Source: Propionibacteriaceae bacterium UBA6122 (GTDB taxonomy: Bacteria > Actinomycetota > Actinomycetes > Propionibacteriales > Propionibacteriaceae). Taken from it: a stretch of DNA of 64,000 nucleotides. The stretch lies in contig DIVW01000041.1 in the NCBI GenBank assembly GCA_002428365.1, positions 72,684 to 136,683 on the forward strand, read 5' to 3'. Both the position numbers and the translations under genes were made by a program. The notes below the pieces were generated by a model that was not told where the DNA came from, did no database searches, and worked only from the letters and a program-made list of their open reading frames with translations. Positions within the stretch are counted from its first letter, which is position 1. Every line of letters starts with the position of its first letter. Below are positions 8,067-17,589 of this stretch, in pieces.

Positions 8067-9710
8067 TCAGGATTGCCGACGTAGCCAGGAGCGCAACGAA
8101 GCAGTGGCACGGACGTCGTCCTCGTTGTAGCACAGCACCCGCTCGCGGGCCAGTTCACGGGCCGCGACGTCCGCAGCCTGGACGGCCTCATCGAACCAGA
8201 TCATGCTATTCAACCCGCCGGGGTCCTCATCGCGCCAATGGAAACCCGCCCCAGCGCTGGCGACCGCTTTCAGCCCCAGTCCGTTGGCGCCGAAGAAGTG
8301 GCGCCGCACCACGGAAAACAGATCAACGAAGTGGTCGGCGGCGTACTTGACCGCCCACGCCAGTTCGGGAGCCCCGCTCGCGGCCAGCCTGGTCAGGCGG
8401 GTGACTTCGTAGTCGGAGTAGTGGAACACCAGGGCGCCGGTGTCGGCCACGAAGTCGCGCAGCCAGCTCATCGCCTCGACGGCCAGGGCCAACTCGGACG
8501 CATCGTCCAAATCGGTGAAGGAGCTGAAGTGCTGGTAGCGGCTGCCGGTGGCGTCAGTGATCCAGAACCCCCACAGGTACACCCGATCATTGCGGGAGGT
8601 TTCCACATCGATGTCGATCTCTACCGCAGAGGCGGGCAGGTCGATTCCCCCAGTGGTCAGCCGATCCAGCTGTTGCCCCTCAGCCAACAGTCGGGCGCGC
8701 CGCTGGGCCAGTCGCAGCCGTTCTTCGGCACCTTGGCGGTGGGCTACCAGGGGCAGATAGTCGGTGAGCAGGAGGTCGAGGTCGGCTGAGGCCAGGTGGC
8801 TGACGGTGACTACGCCGGCCGAACGCAGCCCCACGATTTCCTGACGATCCAGTGGTGCCTTGTTGATCCGCAGGCTCAGATCGTCATCATCAAGCAATGG
8901 TCGGCAGATCGGCCACCAATCGCAGTAGCCGCACTCAGTGGTGACGATCGGCGGCAGCAGGGATGCTTCAGAGCCGTCATTTCGCTGGGCGATCTCAGCG
9001 ATCTCGACTCGTGCCGCGAACTCCTGGTGGTAACGCTCCAGGGCGCTCACCTGCACCGAGGCGTCCGCAGCCGACGACGCCGGCCCCAGATTGGGCTCAT
9101 TCAGGTCTAACCAGGTGGCCACCAGCCCGTCGGGGTCGAGGCGCTCGACACCAATGACGACGGCGTTGGCCGCCTTCGATTGGAAGCCGGTGGGGGCCAG
9201 CAGTTGCCAAAGGTGCGCGAGTTGGATGGCATTGGGCCAGCGCCAATGCCAGCGGTAGCGCCAACCCGTCGAGACCGACCGGGCCGGCAGGTCGCTGACC
9301 GGAGAGTAGGTGAACTCGCGGTCGTCGCGACGGGCATCGAGGGCCCGCTGGAACTTCACGATGCCCGGGACGTAGCCGCCGCTGCCATCGCTGATCAGCA
9401 GTTCGGCCCGGCCGCGGCGGTGCTCGTCGAAATCTCGGGGCAATAAACCCCCAATGATCACCCCGGTGCCAGCTGCCATCGCCGCCACGCAGGCGGCTTC
9501 CTGTTCCTCGTGGGTGGTCTCGGCCCGATTACGCAGATCGACAACGCTCGCCCGTCCGCTCAGGATCTGGGCCAGCACCTCGGCGGTGAATGCGGTTGCG
9601 CCCGGCATGCCAGAGCCGGTGGTAGCGCCGACCGGTCGTTCGGTCTGGCCAAAGGCGTGCAGCGTCTTCAGCGGGCAGCTGCGCGCAGCGTAGGGATCGA
9701 GGGTGAACAT
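8067..9710 (-). CDS. TM0106-type RecB-like nuclease
   Basis: 547 residues. The N-terminal two thirds resemble the RecB/Cas4-like PD-(D/E)xK proteins of the TM0106 group: CPLKTLHAFG at the start, the cysteines in ECGYCDWWPICRP, and a helical segment IVGLRSAGVVTVSHLASADL. The C-terminal part looks like an RNase H-fold exonuclease: VEIDIDVETSRNDRVYLWGF, ALVFHYSDYEVTRL and LCYNEDDVRATASL hold the acidic residues. The start at 9710 makes a 1-base TGATG overlap with menG; an upstream in-frame start at 9761 lies within menG. DNA repair or processing is likely; the exact role is unknown. Confidence 0.75.
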   Translation of the reverse strand: MFTLDPYAARSCPLKTLHAFGQTERPVGATTGSGMPGATAFTAEVLAQILSGRASVVDLRNRAETTHEEQEAACVAAMAAGTGVIIGGLLPRDFDEHRRGRAELLISDGSGGYVPGIVKFQRALDARRDDREFTYSPVSDLPARSVSTGWRYRWHWRWPNAIQLAHLWQLLAPTGFQSKAANAVVIGVERLDPDGLVATWLDLNEPNLGPASSAADASVQVSALERYHQEFAARVEIAEIAQRNDGSEASLLPPIVTTECGYCDWWPICRPLLDDDDLSLRINKAPLDRQEIVGLRSAGVVTVSHLASADLDLLLTDYLPLVAHRQGAEERLRLAQRRARLLAEGQQLDRLTTGGIDLPASAVEIDIDVETSRNDRVYLWGFWITDATGSRYQHFSSFTDLDDASELALAVEAMSWLRDFVADTGALVFHYSDYEVTRLTRLAASGAPELAWAVKYAADHFVDLFSVVRRHFFGANGLGLKAVASAGAGFHWRDEDPGGLNSMIWFDEAVQAADVAARELARERVLCYNEDDVRATASLRSWLRRQS

Positions 9711-10417
9711 CACCGATGCGCACGATGGAGCGCGACGATGCCGCCGCTGAGGTTCTTCCAACCTGCCCGCTGCCAGCCAGCCTTGGCCAACTCGGCGGCG
9801 AGATTGCGCTGATCGGGCCAGGCCAGGATCGATTCGACCAGGTAGTCGTAGGCGACGGGGTTGGTTGAGGTAAAAACTGCCACCAAGGGGAAGCCGCGGG
9901 TCAGGTACCTACGGTAGAAGTGCCGCAGCGGCTTCCAGGTTGGGGTGGAGAACTCGCAGATCACGATTCGGCCGCCGGGCTTGGTGACCCGATACATCTC
10001 GGCCAGGGCCGCAGGGACGTTCTCGACATTGCGCAGCCCAAAACTGATGGTGACCGTATCGAAGGTCGCATCGGCGAACGGCAGGGCCAGGGCGTCGGCA
10101 TTCACGAAGGAGAGATCGGGCTGGCGCTTCTTGCCCACCGCGAGCATCCCCTCGCTGATATCGGCCGGGATCACTGTCGCACCGCTGGCGGCGAAGGGAT
10201 GGGTGGAGGTGCCGGTACCGGCGGCTAGATCGAGAATGACCTGACCCGGCTTCGGGTCAACGGCCGCGACAGTCTCCGACCTCCATCGCCGGTCAATCCC
10301 CAAAGACAACAGGTCGTTGGTCAGGTCGTAGCGGGGGGCTACTTGATCGAACATCTCCGATACCGCGGCACGCCGTTTCGAAAGGCTGGCTCGTCGGTTG
10401 GCTGGTTGCACGCGCAT
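9710..10417 (-). CDS. menG: Demethylmenaquinone methyltransferase (MenG/UbiE)
   Basis: SAM-dependent methylation, the last step of menaquinone synthesis. 235 residues from the ATG at 10417. Motifs: [20 protein letters not shown] at the N-terminus, SAM motif [38 protein letters not shown] and [18 protein letters not shown], all typical of UbiE/MenG. A TTG-initiated extension to 10510 exists, but the added residues are not family-like. It is translationally coupled to the nuclease downstream and divergent from the ABC transporter genes. Confidence 0.93.
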   Translation of the reverse strand: MRVQPANRRASLSKRRAAVSEMFDQVAPRYDLTNDLLSLGIDRRWRSETVAAVDPKPGQVILDLAAGTGTSTHPFAASGATVIPADISEGMLAVGKKRQPDLSFVNADALALPFADATFDTVTISFGLRNVENVPAALAEMYRVTKPGGRIVICEFSTPTWKPLRHFYRRYLTRGFPLVAVFTSTNPVAYDYLVESILAWPDQRNLAAELAKAGWQRAGWKNLSGGIVALHRAHR

Positions 10418-10518
10418 AGCCTGCCACGATGCGCGGCCGACCGCTTGAACCAGTCGTTCCGCGTCGGCGCGGCAGGCCAATTCTCTCGATGGTGTATGGA
10501 TGGGGGACAATCACCTCC

Positions 10519-11184
10519 ATGGCGCGAAAGACTCCGGTGCTCAAGATCGCCGGCCTAAGGAAGGCCTTCGGGCCGGTGGTGATTGTGGACGGCTTCAACC
10601 TCGAGGTGGCCGCTGGCGAAGCGGTGGCTTTGACCGGCCGAAACGGGGCGGGCAAGTCGACGGTGTTGCGGTGTCTGATCGGGGTGGATCGAGCCGATGA
10701 AGGCACCGTGGAGGTGAATGGCATCCGGGCCAGCGAGACCAATCCGCAGATCCGCCGCGATGTCGCCACGGTCATCGATGACCTCGATTTCTTCCCCGAT
10801 TTGAGCGTGGTAGAGCATCTGGACCTGCTGGCGCGGGCCCATGGCATCCCCGACCCGGACGCTGCGGTGGACGAGGTGCTGGCCGAGGTGCAGTTGGTCC
10901 CTCAGTCAGGCCAGCTCCCCGGAACGCTTTCCTCGGGTCAGCGGCGGCGGCTGGCGTTGGCGACCGCCTTCGTCCGTCCGCGCAAGCTGCTGGTACTGGA
11001 TGAGCCTGAGCAGCGCCTGGACACCGAAGGCTTGGCCTGGCTGGCCGACCGGCTGGTGGCCGAACGTGATCGGGGCCTGGCCATCGTGATGGCCACCCAT
11101 GAGCCCCTGCTGGTGGAAAAAGTTGCTACCCGGGTGGTTCGGTTAGGCGATCGCGGCCGGGTCATTGAGGGCAGCGGTGAGTAA
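10519..11184 (+). CDS. ABC transporter ATP-binding protein
   Basis: 221 residues. Walker A GRNGAGKST, Q-loop region DDLDFFPDLSVVEHL, signature LSSGQRRRLALA, Walker B KLLVLDEPEQRLD and the switch His in VMATHE. The ATG at 10519 begins MARKTPVLKI; an in-frame extension to 10429 is unlikely. It overlaps the permease gene by 8 bases and is its evident partner. An exporter is likely, but the substrate is unknown. Confidence 0.88.
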   Translation: MARKTPVLKIAGLRKAFGPVVIVDGFNLEVAAGEAVALTGRNGAGKSTVLRCLIGVDRADEGTVEVNGIRASETNPQIRRDVATVIDDLDFFPDLSVVEHLDLLARAHGIPDPDAAVDEVLAEVQLVPQSGQLPGTLSSGQRRRLALATAFVRPRKLLVLDEPEQRLDTEGLAWLADRLVAERDRGLAIVMATHEPLLVEKVATRVVRLGDRGRVIEGSGE

Positions 11185-12889
11185 GAAATCCCGAAAGCTG
11201 ATCCGGTCGGGGGTGCCTGCGCCAGCCGCCGCCGAACCGGTAGTGGTGCCAGCCCAGCCGCCGCGATCCTTCTACTTTCTGCCTGAGGTCGAACCGGTTT
11301 CGGTAGACGAGGCCGACCTGCACGAGCTGATGAAGCTGTGGCGGCATGGTCGCGCCACCCGAACCATCGGCCAGGTGCTCTCCGATAGCTACGTAACGCT
11401 TTTCAGCGTGCTGCTGGTGGGGGCAATGGTCACCTCGACGGTGATCAACGCTCAGGACGGCATGACCGGCTGCACGACCGAGGCCTGCAATGCCAGTCGG
11501 CTGCTTCTGCCCACGGCAATGGCATTTGGGAGCTTCGCGTTGGCGCTCGGCCTGTCGCGGCTGTTCGGGCCGATTCTGGCCTCTGCTGCGGAAGGCTCCT
11601 GGCTGATGGCGGCTCCGATCAGCCGACGCCGATTGTTGCGCGGGCGATTGGTGCTGCCGCTGGTGGCGGCCTTTGTCGTCCCGTTGCTGCTGACTCTTCT
11701 GGTGGGAGCGATGGGCGGGATGGACTGGTGGTCGGTGGCCGCCTGGTCTTCAGCTGCTGGCTTCGGCAGCTCAGCCCTGGTGGCCCTGGCGGCCAGCGAG
11801 CAGACCCGGGAGCGCACGCTGCTGCTCAGGATCCTGCAAACGCTGGCGACAGTGGGCGCGCTGGCCATCGGCCTGATGGTGGTCGCGGTAGCTGGCAGCT
11901 GGCTACCCACGCAAGCCGTCGCCGAGGAGTCCGCGCTGCGGCCGGCGGTGGTGGTGCTGGGGGCAGTCTCATTGCTGGCGATGGTCGGATTGATCGTGGC
12001 CACCTTGCGTCGGCTGGAACTGATCCAGCGGGCCCGGCTAGTCTCGGGCGGTTCGCTGGTCTCCGGTATGCAGGGGGCCATGTTCGCCCTCGATTTCGGC
12101 CTGATCCGCGACATCCTGGTGGAGCGTCGGGCGATGGCGAAGGGCCACGTCCGTCCGACCAAAGGCCGTGGACTGGGAATCACCGCACTGATCTGGCGCG
12201 ACGCGGAGCGGTTGCGGCGAGCACCGGCGGCTTTCCTCGGCCTCGGAGTGAGCCTCCTGGTGCCCTACGCGGTCGACGCACTGCGGCTCAGCCAACTAAA
12301 CCCGCTGATCAGCGGGTTGGCCCTAACCGCCGCGCTGGTGCCGTTCTTGGGCAGTCTTCGAGTGCTCACCCGCACCGGCGGACTGGCCCGATCGATGCCC
12401 TTCAAGACCACCGAGATCCGCACCGCATCGATGGCGGTGCCAGCGGTGCTGGCGGCGTTATGGGGCGCAGCGGCGGCGCCGGCGTTCGTCGGTATCGCCA
12501 GTTCTGGTGCTGACCGCAGCGTCCTGGACGGGGTCAGCGTTGCGGTGATCACGGCCGTGGCCGGGTTGTTCGGCGCAGTGCGGTGGGTGACGGCCGGCAA
12601 AGCCGACTACTCGGCACCAATGATGGCTACCGCCTCCGGTGCGCTGCCGCCAACGCTGATCTTCAACCTGTTCCGCGGCATCGACATGGTCGCCCTCATC
12701 ACGGCGCCGGTGATCCTTGGCGCCGACCCGATCTGGTCGGCTGCGCTGGCTGCAGTGGTGTTCATCGGGCTGCGCGGCACCTTCAACATGGAGGAGATGA
12801 AGGCCGAACAGGAAGCGGCCCAGCGGGAGATGGCCGCGTCCAAGGCCGCGCGCTCTGAAAAGACCAGGATTCCGCCGCCAAAACGCTGA
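11177..12889 (+). CDS. ABC transporter permease, DUF6297-like
   Basis: 570 residues from a GTG start inside the ATPase gene (GTGAGTAA overlap); a TTG at 11165 is an alternative. About twelve hydrophobic segments are visible, for example TLFSVLLVGAMVTSTVINA, WSVAAWSSAAGFGSSALVA and MVALITAPVILGADPIW. A charged linker (residues about 290-350) separates two membrane halves. The C-terminus is a charged helix rich in Glu and Lys. The length and layout fit large actinobacterial permeases paired with a single ATPase. I assign the family by overall layout, not by a signature motif. Confidence 0.65.
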   Translation: MSKKSRKLIRSGVPAPAAAEPVVVPAQPPRSFYFLPEVEPVSVDEADLHELMKLWRHGRATRTIGQVLSDSYVTLFSVLLVGAMVTSTVINAQDGMTGCTTEACNASRLLLPTAMAFGSFALALGLSRLFGPILASAAEGSWLMAAPISRRRLLRGRLVLPLVAAFVVPLLLTLLVGAMGGMDWWSVAAWSSAAGFGSSALVALAASEQTRERTLLLRILQTLATVGALAIGLMVVAVAGSWLPTQAVAEESALRPAVVVLGAVSLLAMVGLIVATLRRLELIQRARLVSGGSLVSGMQGAMFALDFGLIRDILVERRAMAKGHVRPTKGRGLGITALIWRDAERLRRAPAAFLGLGVSLLVPYAVDALRLSQLNPLISGLALTAALVPFLGSLRVLTRTGGLARSMPFKTTEIRTASMAVPAVLAALWGAAAAPAFVGIASSGADRSVLDGVSVAVITAVAGLFGAVRWVTAGKADYSAPMMATASGALPPTLIFNLFRGIDMVALITAPVILGADPIWSAALAAVVFIGLRGTFNMEEMKAEQEAAQREMAASKAARSEKTRIPPPKR

Positions 12890-12939
12890 GCGTTGGTTCG
12901 GCGCCGATGCGCCGTCCAGCAGGGTGCAAGTCGGACGAC

Positions 12940-12945
12940 TACGGT
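12940..12945 (+). promoter_or_regulatory. Leaderless -10 element of the CPBP gene
   Basis: TACGGT ends 6 bases before the GTG at 12952. Confidence 0.45.
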
Positions 12946-12951
12946 GGACCC

Positions 12952-13983
12952 GTGACACAGATATCGGCCAAATCAGGCATTCGTTGGGGGCGTATCGGGC
13001 TGTTCTACGGCATCGCGGTCGGTTGGGCGGTGCTCGTTGGCGCGGTGCTGTATTTGGTGGGCCAACGCGACCTCACCGGAGCTGGGACGGCCTCCTGGGT
13101 GGTCATATTGCTGGCCCTTGGCTACATGCCGGCGCCGTTGGTGGCTGCCCTGGTCGTGGAGAAAGTCGATGGCCACGGCTTCGGGCTGAGCCGCATCTTC
13201 ACTCGATCCCTAGGCAGGCAACTCCTTCGCATGCTGTCGGTCACCGTCGCGGTGGTGGCGGCCCTCATCGCCGCCATGGTCGGACTCAGCTGGGTGGCTG
13301 GGAACGTGTTGGGCCTGACTGGTGCAGGTCGGCTGTTGGTCAGCCCAGCGGACCTGGTGGCCAACATCATCGCCAGTTCGGGCACTTCCATGAACGCCGA
13401 CCAGGTGGCGGTTCTGAACGCCCAGGTGCCGGGCCTTTGGTTGCTCCTGCTGATCAGCTTCGGCACTGCGGTGCTGGTTGGTTTCACCATCAACGGGTTG
13501 TTCGCCTTCGGCGAGGAGTACGGCTGGCGCGGCTGGCTGGCCGATGAACTGGCGCCCCTGGGCGCCATCCGGGCGAATGTGATCACCGGCGTGATGTGGG
13601 GTCTTTGGCATGCCCCGCTGATTCTGCTGGGGTACAACTACGCCAGTTACCGCCTGCCAGGAGTAGTGGCCATGGTGGCCTGGGCAGTTGCCGCCTCGTT
13701 CCTGCTGTGGCGCGCACGGGCGGTGACCGGCTCGGTATTGGCGGCGGCGGTGTTGCATGGGGCGATCAATGGCTTCGCTGGCATCTTCGCTCTCATCCTG
13801 GTTGAGACGAACCCCCTAATCGCGGCGCCAATGGGTGCAGTGGGGATCGCTGCGGTTGCGCTGGTCGCGGCGCTGTTGTGGCTGTTCACCCGACCGGTGA
13901 GTCCAGGCGATCCACCGATGGCGGCCGAATCGGCAGGGTCGTTGGTGGAGTCCGCGCCGCAGTCGGGCGAGTCGGCCGCCTGA
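12952..13983 (+). CDS. CPBP-family intramembrane metalloprotease
   Basis: 343 residues, eight or so membrane helices. The CPBP (Abi) signature is complete: FGEEYGWRGWL supplies the Glu-Glu and Arg of motif 1, GVMWGLWHAPL the His of motif 2, and AAVLHGAING the third motif. These are prenyl-protein-protease-like enzymes; bacterial members act in bacteriocin immunity, stress signalling or protein maturation. The GTG at 12952 is preferred because of the -10 element 6 bases upstream; an ATG at 12907 would add 15 residues. Substrate unknown. Confidence 0.85.
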   Translation: MTQISAKSGIRWGRIGLFYGIAVGWAVLVGAVLYLVGQRDLTGAGTASWVVILLALGYMPAPLVAALVVEKVDGHGFGLSRIFTRSLGRQLLRMLSVTVAVVAALIAAMVGLSWVAGNVLGLTGAGRLLVSPADLVANIIASSGTSMNADQVAVLNAQVPGLWLLLLISFGTAVLVGFTINGLFAFGEEYGWRGWLADELAPLGAIRANVITGVMWGLWHAPLILLGYNYASYRLPGVVAMVAWAVAASFLLWRARAVTGSVLAAAVLHGAINGFAGIFALILVETNPLIAAPMGAVGIAAVALVAALLWLFTRPVSPGDPPMAAESAGSLVESAPQSGESAA

Positions 13984-14036
13984 CCGACGCTGGTCCGACC
14001 GCGAGTGAATGATGTTCAGCCGGGCCTGATTGGCCC

Positions 14037-14042
14037 TAGGCT
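14037..14042 (+). promoter_or_regulatory. Leaderless -10 element of the VOC gene
   Basis: TAGGCT ends 6 bases before the ATG at 14049. Confidence 0.5.
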
Positions 14043-14048
14043 GGCTTC

Positions 14049-14423
14049 ATGTCTACCGCCATAGGCCGTTGGCCGATCATCGTGATCGATTGCCCGGATG
14101 CTCGAGCCCTGGCCGAGTTCTACTCGGCTGTCACTGGCTGGCCGTTGGTCCAACAGACCGACGCCGAGTGGGTGCAACTCGACAGCGGCCACACCTCGAC
14201 CATCGGTTTCCAGCAGGTGACTGGTTACCGTCCGCCGCAATGGCCCGGTCAAGTGGTACCTCAGCAAGCCCATCTCGATTTTGTGGTGGACGATCTGCTT
14301 GACGCTGAGTCAAGAGTGTTGGCGCTAGGAGCCACCAAAGCCACCTTCCAGCCAGGCCAGACCTACCAGGTCTTTCTCGATCCGGCCGGCCATCCGTTCT
14401 GTCTGGTCCAAGACCCGAGCTGA
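14049..14423 (+). CDS. VOC-family (glyoxalase/bleomycin-resistance fold) protein
   Basis: 124 residues, one VOC domain. Two beta-alpha-beta-beta-beta halves are recognisable: IIVIDCPDARALAEFYSAVT with WVQLDSG, then HLDFVVDDLLDAESRVLALG with YQVFLDPAGHPFCLVQ. The phrase DPAGHPFCL is typical of the glyoxalase-like subgroup. The reaction cannot be deduced. It converges with menF. Confidence 0.8.
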   Translation: MSTAIGRWPIIVIDCPDARALAEFYSAVTGWPLVQQTDAEWVQLDSGHTSTIGFQQVTGYRPPQWPGQVVPQQAHLDFVVDDLLDAESRVLALGATKATFQPGQTYQVFLDPAGHPFCLVQDPS

Positions 14424-14453
14424 GCGCTGCCCGGTCGAGCCGGGTTGGCTCAG
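14420..14453. terminator. Bidirectional hairpin between VOC gene and menF
   Basis: CTGAGC (14420-14425) pairs with GCTCAG (14448-14453), and inside it CCCGG (14430-14434) pairs with CCGGG (14440-14444). It lies at the convergent gene ends, but there is no long T-run on either side. Confidence 0.45.
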
Positions 14454-15724
14454 AGCAGGCCGAGCACTTCGTGCATCGGCAGCAGCTTTGCCTCGGTCTC
14501 GGCGTACTCCTCGATCGGGTCGGATTCGGCCACGATCCCGCAGCCGGCAAAGACCGTGATCCGATGTCGGTCGCTGCGATCCAGGCAGCCCGAGCGCAAT
14601 GCGATAGCGAACTCGCCATCGCCGTGAGCGTCCAGCCAGCCCACTGGGCCGGAGTATCTACCGCGGTCCAAGCTCTCCAGCTCCGCGATTACCGCCCTGG
14701 CCCGATCGGTTGGGGTCCCACAGACCGCAGCGGAGGGGTGCAGCTCACCGGCTAGGCGGAGCGCCGATACTTCCGGCAGGGCCACCGCAGTCACGTCAGA
14801 GGCCAGGTGCAACACATTGGGCAGTTCGAGCACGTACGGCGCGTCGGGCACGTTCATGCCGGAACAGAACGGCTCCAACGCACTGGCCACCGAGGCCACG
14901 GCAAGTTCGTGTTCGATCAGGTTCTTGCTGGAGCGGGCCAGGGCGTGGGCCAGTTTCAGGTCCAGTTCCTCGGCGGCGGTATCGCCTGAGCCTGCTGAGG
15001 GGCTGCGCCGGATTGTGCCAGCCAGTACTCGTGAGGTGGCCAAGCCGCCTTCGCGGCGTAGCAGCATCTCCGGGGACGCGCCCACCAGCCCGTCCACGTG
15101 AAAGGTCCAACAGGTCGGGTAGCCGGCGGCAAGTTCGTTGACCAGCCAGCGGGGATCGAGTTCGTTCTCGGCCTGCAGGGTCTCGCCCCGGGCCAGCACG
15201 ACCTTCTCCAGACCGCCCCCGGCAATCCGAGCGATTCCCTCGGCGACAATGCCAAGCCAGGCCTGCTCATTCAAGCTGTCGGCAACCACTTTGGCGCCGA
15301 TCGGGGCCACTGGCGCAGGCTCGGCCTGGGGTAGCTCGGGCCAGGGCTCATCGATGCCGGTGATCATGGTGACCCAGCTGTGACCGCGACGGCGTCCCAC
15401 CACGATTCGAGGTACCACCAGCACGGAGCGATTGGCGGTGTGGGCCGGGTCAAAAACGAAGGATCCCAGCGCGATCGGCCCGCTGCCAGGGTGTTCGTCG
15501 AGGTCAGATTCGTGGTGAATCCGGCTGACCAACTCGGCCCACCAAGCCTCGGCGGCGGCGAAATCGGCTCCCTCGATCCGGGCCGCCTCGCCGATTCCGA
15601 CCATCCCTTCACCTTTGCGGATCCAGGCAGTGCCATCAGCCGGAAAGAGAGCGAGCAGGTTGGGTTCTTCAGTCAGCTCGATGGTCCGGGCACGCAACTG
15701 CGGACCCACGTTCTGCTGATTCAC
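14450..15724 (-). CDS. menF: Isochorismate synthase (MenF)
   Basis: Converts chorismate to isochorismate, the first menaquinone-specific step. 424 residues from the GTG at 15724. The C-terminal chorismate-binding domain has KVVLARGETL, TCWTFHVDGLVGASPEMLL, RVLAGTIRRS, SSKNLIEHELAVASV, HPSAAVCGTPTDRA and YSGPVGWLDAHGDGEFAIAL. Isochorismate- rather than salicylate- or anthranilate-forming activity is inferred from the men context. It has its own promoter and is separated from the menEACD operon by about 7 kb. Confidence 0.9.
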   Translation of the reverse strand: MNQQNVGPQLRARTIELTEEPNLLALFPADGTAWIRKGEGMVGIGEAARIEGADFAAAEAWWAELVSRIHHESDLDEHPGSGPIALGSFVFDPAHTANRSVLVVPRIVVGRRRGHSWVTMITGIDEPWPELPQAEPAPVAPIGAKVVADSLNEQAWLGIVAEGIARIAGGGLEKVVLARGETLQAENELDPRWLVNELAAGYPTCWTFHVDGLVGASPEMLLRREGGLATSRVLAGTIRRSPSAGSGDTAAEELDLKLAHALARSSKNLIEHELAVASVASALEPFCSGMNVPDAPYVLELPNVLHLASDVTAVALPEVSALRLAGELHPSAAVCGTPTDRARAVIAELESLDRGRYSGPVGWLDAHGDGEFAIALRSGCLDRSDRHRITVFAGCGIVAESDPIEEYAETEAKLLPMHEVLGLL

Positions 15725-15731
15725 GCCCGCA

Positions 15732-15737
15732 AGGTTA
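15732..15737 (-). promoter_or_regulatory. Leaderless -10 element of menF
   Basis: On the minus strand TAACCT ends 7 bases before the GTG at 15724. Confidence 0.5.
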
Positions 15738-15832
15738 GCCCTACCCGGGTCCGCGCGTAGCACCACCGGGGGTTAGCAGGGCGGCCAGTCGGCCTTATGC
15801 CGCCTCAGATGGCCACCAGCCAGGGACTTGCC

Positions 15833-15838
15833 TAGACT
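15833..15838 (+). promoter_or_regulatory. Leaderless -10 element of the reductase-nuo cluster
   Basis: TAGACT ends 6 bases before the GTG at 15845. It is the only clear promoter element seen upstream of the reductase and nuoA. Confidence 0.5.
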
Positions 15839-15844
15839 GACCCG

Positions 15845-17170
15845 GTGCCGGGAGAGCAACGGGGGTTTTCTTTGTCTGATCGATCAGCGGCTGAGGCCTC
15901 TTCTCGTGGCTCACAGGAGCGCGCGGATGTGATCGTCGTCGGCGCTGGCCCTGGTGGTTCCACGGCAGCGGCTCATCTTGCCGCGCGCGGTCTGGATGTC
16001 GTTCTGGTCGACAAGAGCAGTTTCCCGCGGGAGAAGGTCTGTGGTGACGGGCTGACTCCGCGGGCAGTGAAGCAACTGATCGCCCTGGGCATCGACGTCA
16101 GCGAAGAGGCTGGCTGGGTGCGCAACAAAGGACTGCGCATCTACGGCGGACGAACCGAGCCGTTCATCCTGGACTGGCCCGACATCGCGGAGTACCCGCC
16201 CTACGGCCTGGTCCGGGCCCGGGCCGATTTTGACAAGATCCTGGTCGACAACGCGGTCGCCAAGGGCGCGCGGTTGTTCGAGAACACCAATGTGGTCGCG
16301 CCGATCATCAATCCGCGAACCGACCGCATCACCGGGGTCACCACCAAAGATGGGCGCAGTTTCACCGCGCCGGTGGTGGTGGCCGCCGACGGCAACTCTT
16401 CTCGGCTGGCGCTCGGGATGGGACTGACCAAACGCGACGACCGACCGATGGGGGTCGCGGTGCGGGCCTACTACCAGTCCCCGCGCAGCAGCGATGACTA
16501 CATGGAGTCCTGGCTGGAGTTATGGGACGGAGCGCCGGGCAAATCCAATTTGCTGCCGGGCTACGGCTGGGTCTTCGGACTTGGAAACGGCCTAGTGAAT
16601 GTTGGGTTGGGCACGGTGAGTTCCCGGCCTGGTGCGGCTGCGGTGAACTACAAAGAGTTGCTGACCCGGTGGCTGGCCAACACTCCCGCGGAGTGGGGCT
16701 ACCGTCCGGAAAACCAGGTCGGTCCGATCCTGGGCGCGGCGCTGCCGATGAGTTTCAATCGGCAACCCGCCTACACCCGCGGGCTGTTGCTGGTGGGTGA
16801 TGCCGGCGGCATGGTCTCGCCGTTCAACGGCGAAGGCATCCCGTATGCGATGGAGTCGGCGGCGATGGCGGCTGAGGCGATCAGCGACGCGCAGTTCCGT
16901 GGCTTCGGCACCCCAAGCGCCGAAATGGCCCTGCAGGGCTACCCGGTCCGCCTCAAAGACGAGTGGGGCGGCTACTTCAGATTGGGTCAAGTTTTCGTGT
17001 CGCTGATCGAGCATCCGCAAGTGATGCATGTCTGCACGAAGTACGGTCTACCTCGTCCTACTCTGATGCGGTTCACCATGAAGCTTTTGTCACATCTGTA
17101 CGACACTCGACGAGGTGATTGGATGGACATGGTGCTAACCACCCTCACGAAGATGGCACCCTCAGCATGA
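15845..17170 (+). CDS. Geranylgeranyl-reductase-family flavoprotein (MenJ-like)
   Basis: 441 residues. FAD-binding VIVVGAGPGGSTAAAHLAAR with VVLVDKSSFPREKVCGDG after it, then the second FAD site LLLVGDAGGMVSPFNGEGI. Members of this family saturate isoprenoid double bonds; the mycobacterial MenJ reduces one in the menaquinone tail. The gene lies directly before nuoA (43 bases) and 17 kb before a polyprenyl diphosphate synthase, which supports tail saturation of menaquinone. The GTG start is supported by the -10 element 6 bases upstream. Confidence 0.8.
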   Translation: MPGEQRGFSLSDRSAAEASSRGSQERADVIVVGAGPGGSTAAAHLAARGLDVVLVDKSSFPREKVCGDGLTPRAVKQLIALGIDVSEEAGWVRNKGLRIYGGRTEPFILDWPDIAEYPPYGLVRARADFDKILVDNAVAKGARLFENTNVVAPIINPRTDRITGVTTKDGRSFTAPVVVAADGNSSRLALGMGLTKRDDRPMGVAVRAYYQSPRSSDDYMESWLELWDGAPGKSNLLPGYGWVFGLGNGLVNVGLGTVSSRPGAAAVNYKELLTRWLANTPAEWGYRPENQVGPILGAALPMSFNRQPAYTRGLLLVGDAGGMVSPFNGEGIPYAMESAAMAAEAISDAQFRGFGTPSAEMALQGYPVRLKDEWGGYFRLGQVFVSLIEHPQVMHVCTKYGLPRPTLMRFTMKLLSHLYDTRRGDWMDMVLTTLTKMAPSA

Positions 17171-17213
17171 GGAACTTGCCGACGTTGGCGTTCACGAAGG
17201 GAAGTGAGGCTTG

Positions 17214-17573
17214 ATGAGCCCTTACCTACCGATCATTGGGATCATGGCAATTGGCGGACTCCTGATGGCCGCGATGGTCGTCATGAGCGCCTTTATTGGG
17301 CCGAGACGCTGGAACCGGCGCAAGTACGAGTCCTACGAGTGCGGCATCGATCCGACGCCGCAGCCAGTCGGTGGCGGTCGATTCCCGGTGAAGTACTACC
17401 TGGTCGCGATGCTGTTCATCATCTTCGACATCGAAACGATTTTCCTTTACCCGTGGGCGGTCAGCTTCAACAAGCTGGGCATGTTCGCCCTGATCGAGAT
17501 GCTCCTGTTCATGGTCACGGTGTTCATCGCGTATGCCTACGTGTGGCGACGCGGTGGCCTGGAGTGGGACTGA
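17214..17573 (+). CDS. nuoA: NADH-quinone oxidoreductase subunit A
   Basis: 119 residues, three membrane helices. Family marks: [11 protein letters not shown] in the loop with the conserved Cys, [19 protein letters not shown] and FLYPWAV. It belongs to the membrane arm beside NuoJ, NuoK and NuoH at the quinone channel. A TTG one codon earlier is possible, but the ATG follows GGAAGTGAGG and is preferred. First of fourteen nuo genes in the standard order. Confidence 0.95.
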   Translation: MSPYLPIIGIMAIGGLLMAAMVVMSAFIGPRRWNRRKYESYECGIDPTPQPVGGGRFPVKYYLVAMLFIIFDIETIFLYPWAVSFNKLGMFALIEMLLFMVTVFIAYAYVWRRGGLEWD

Positions 17574-17589
17574 GGAGAAAGGCTCAAAC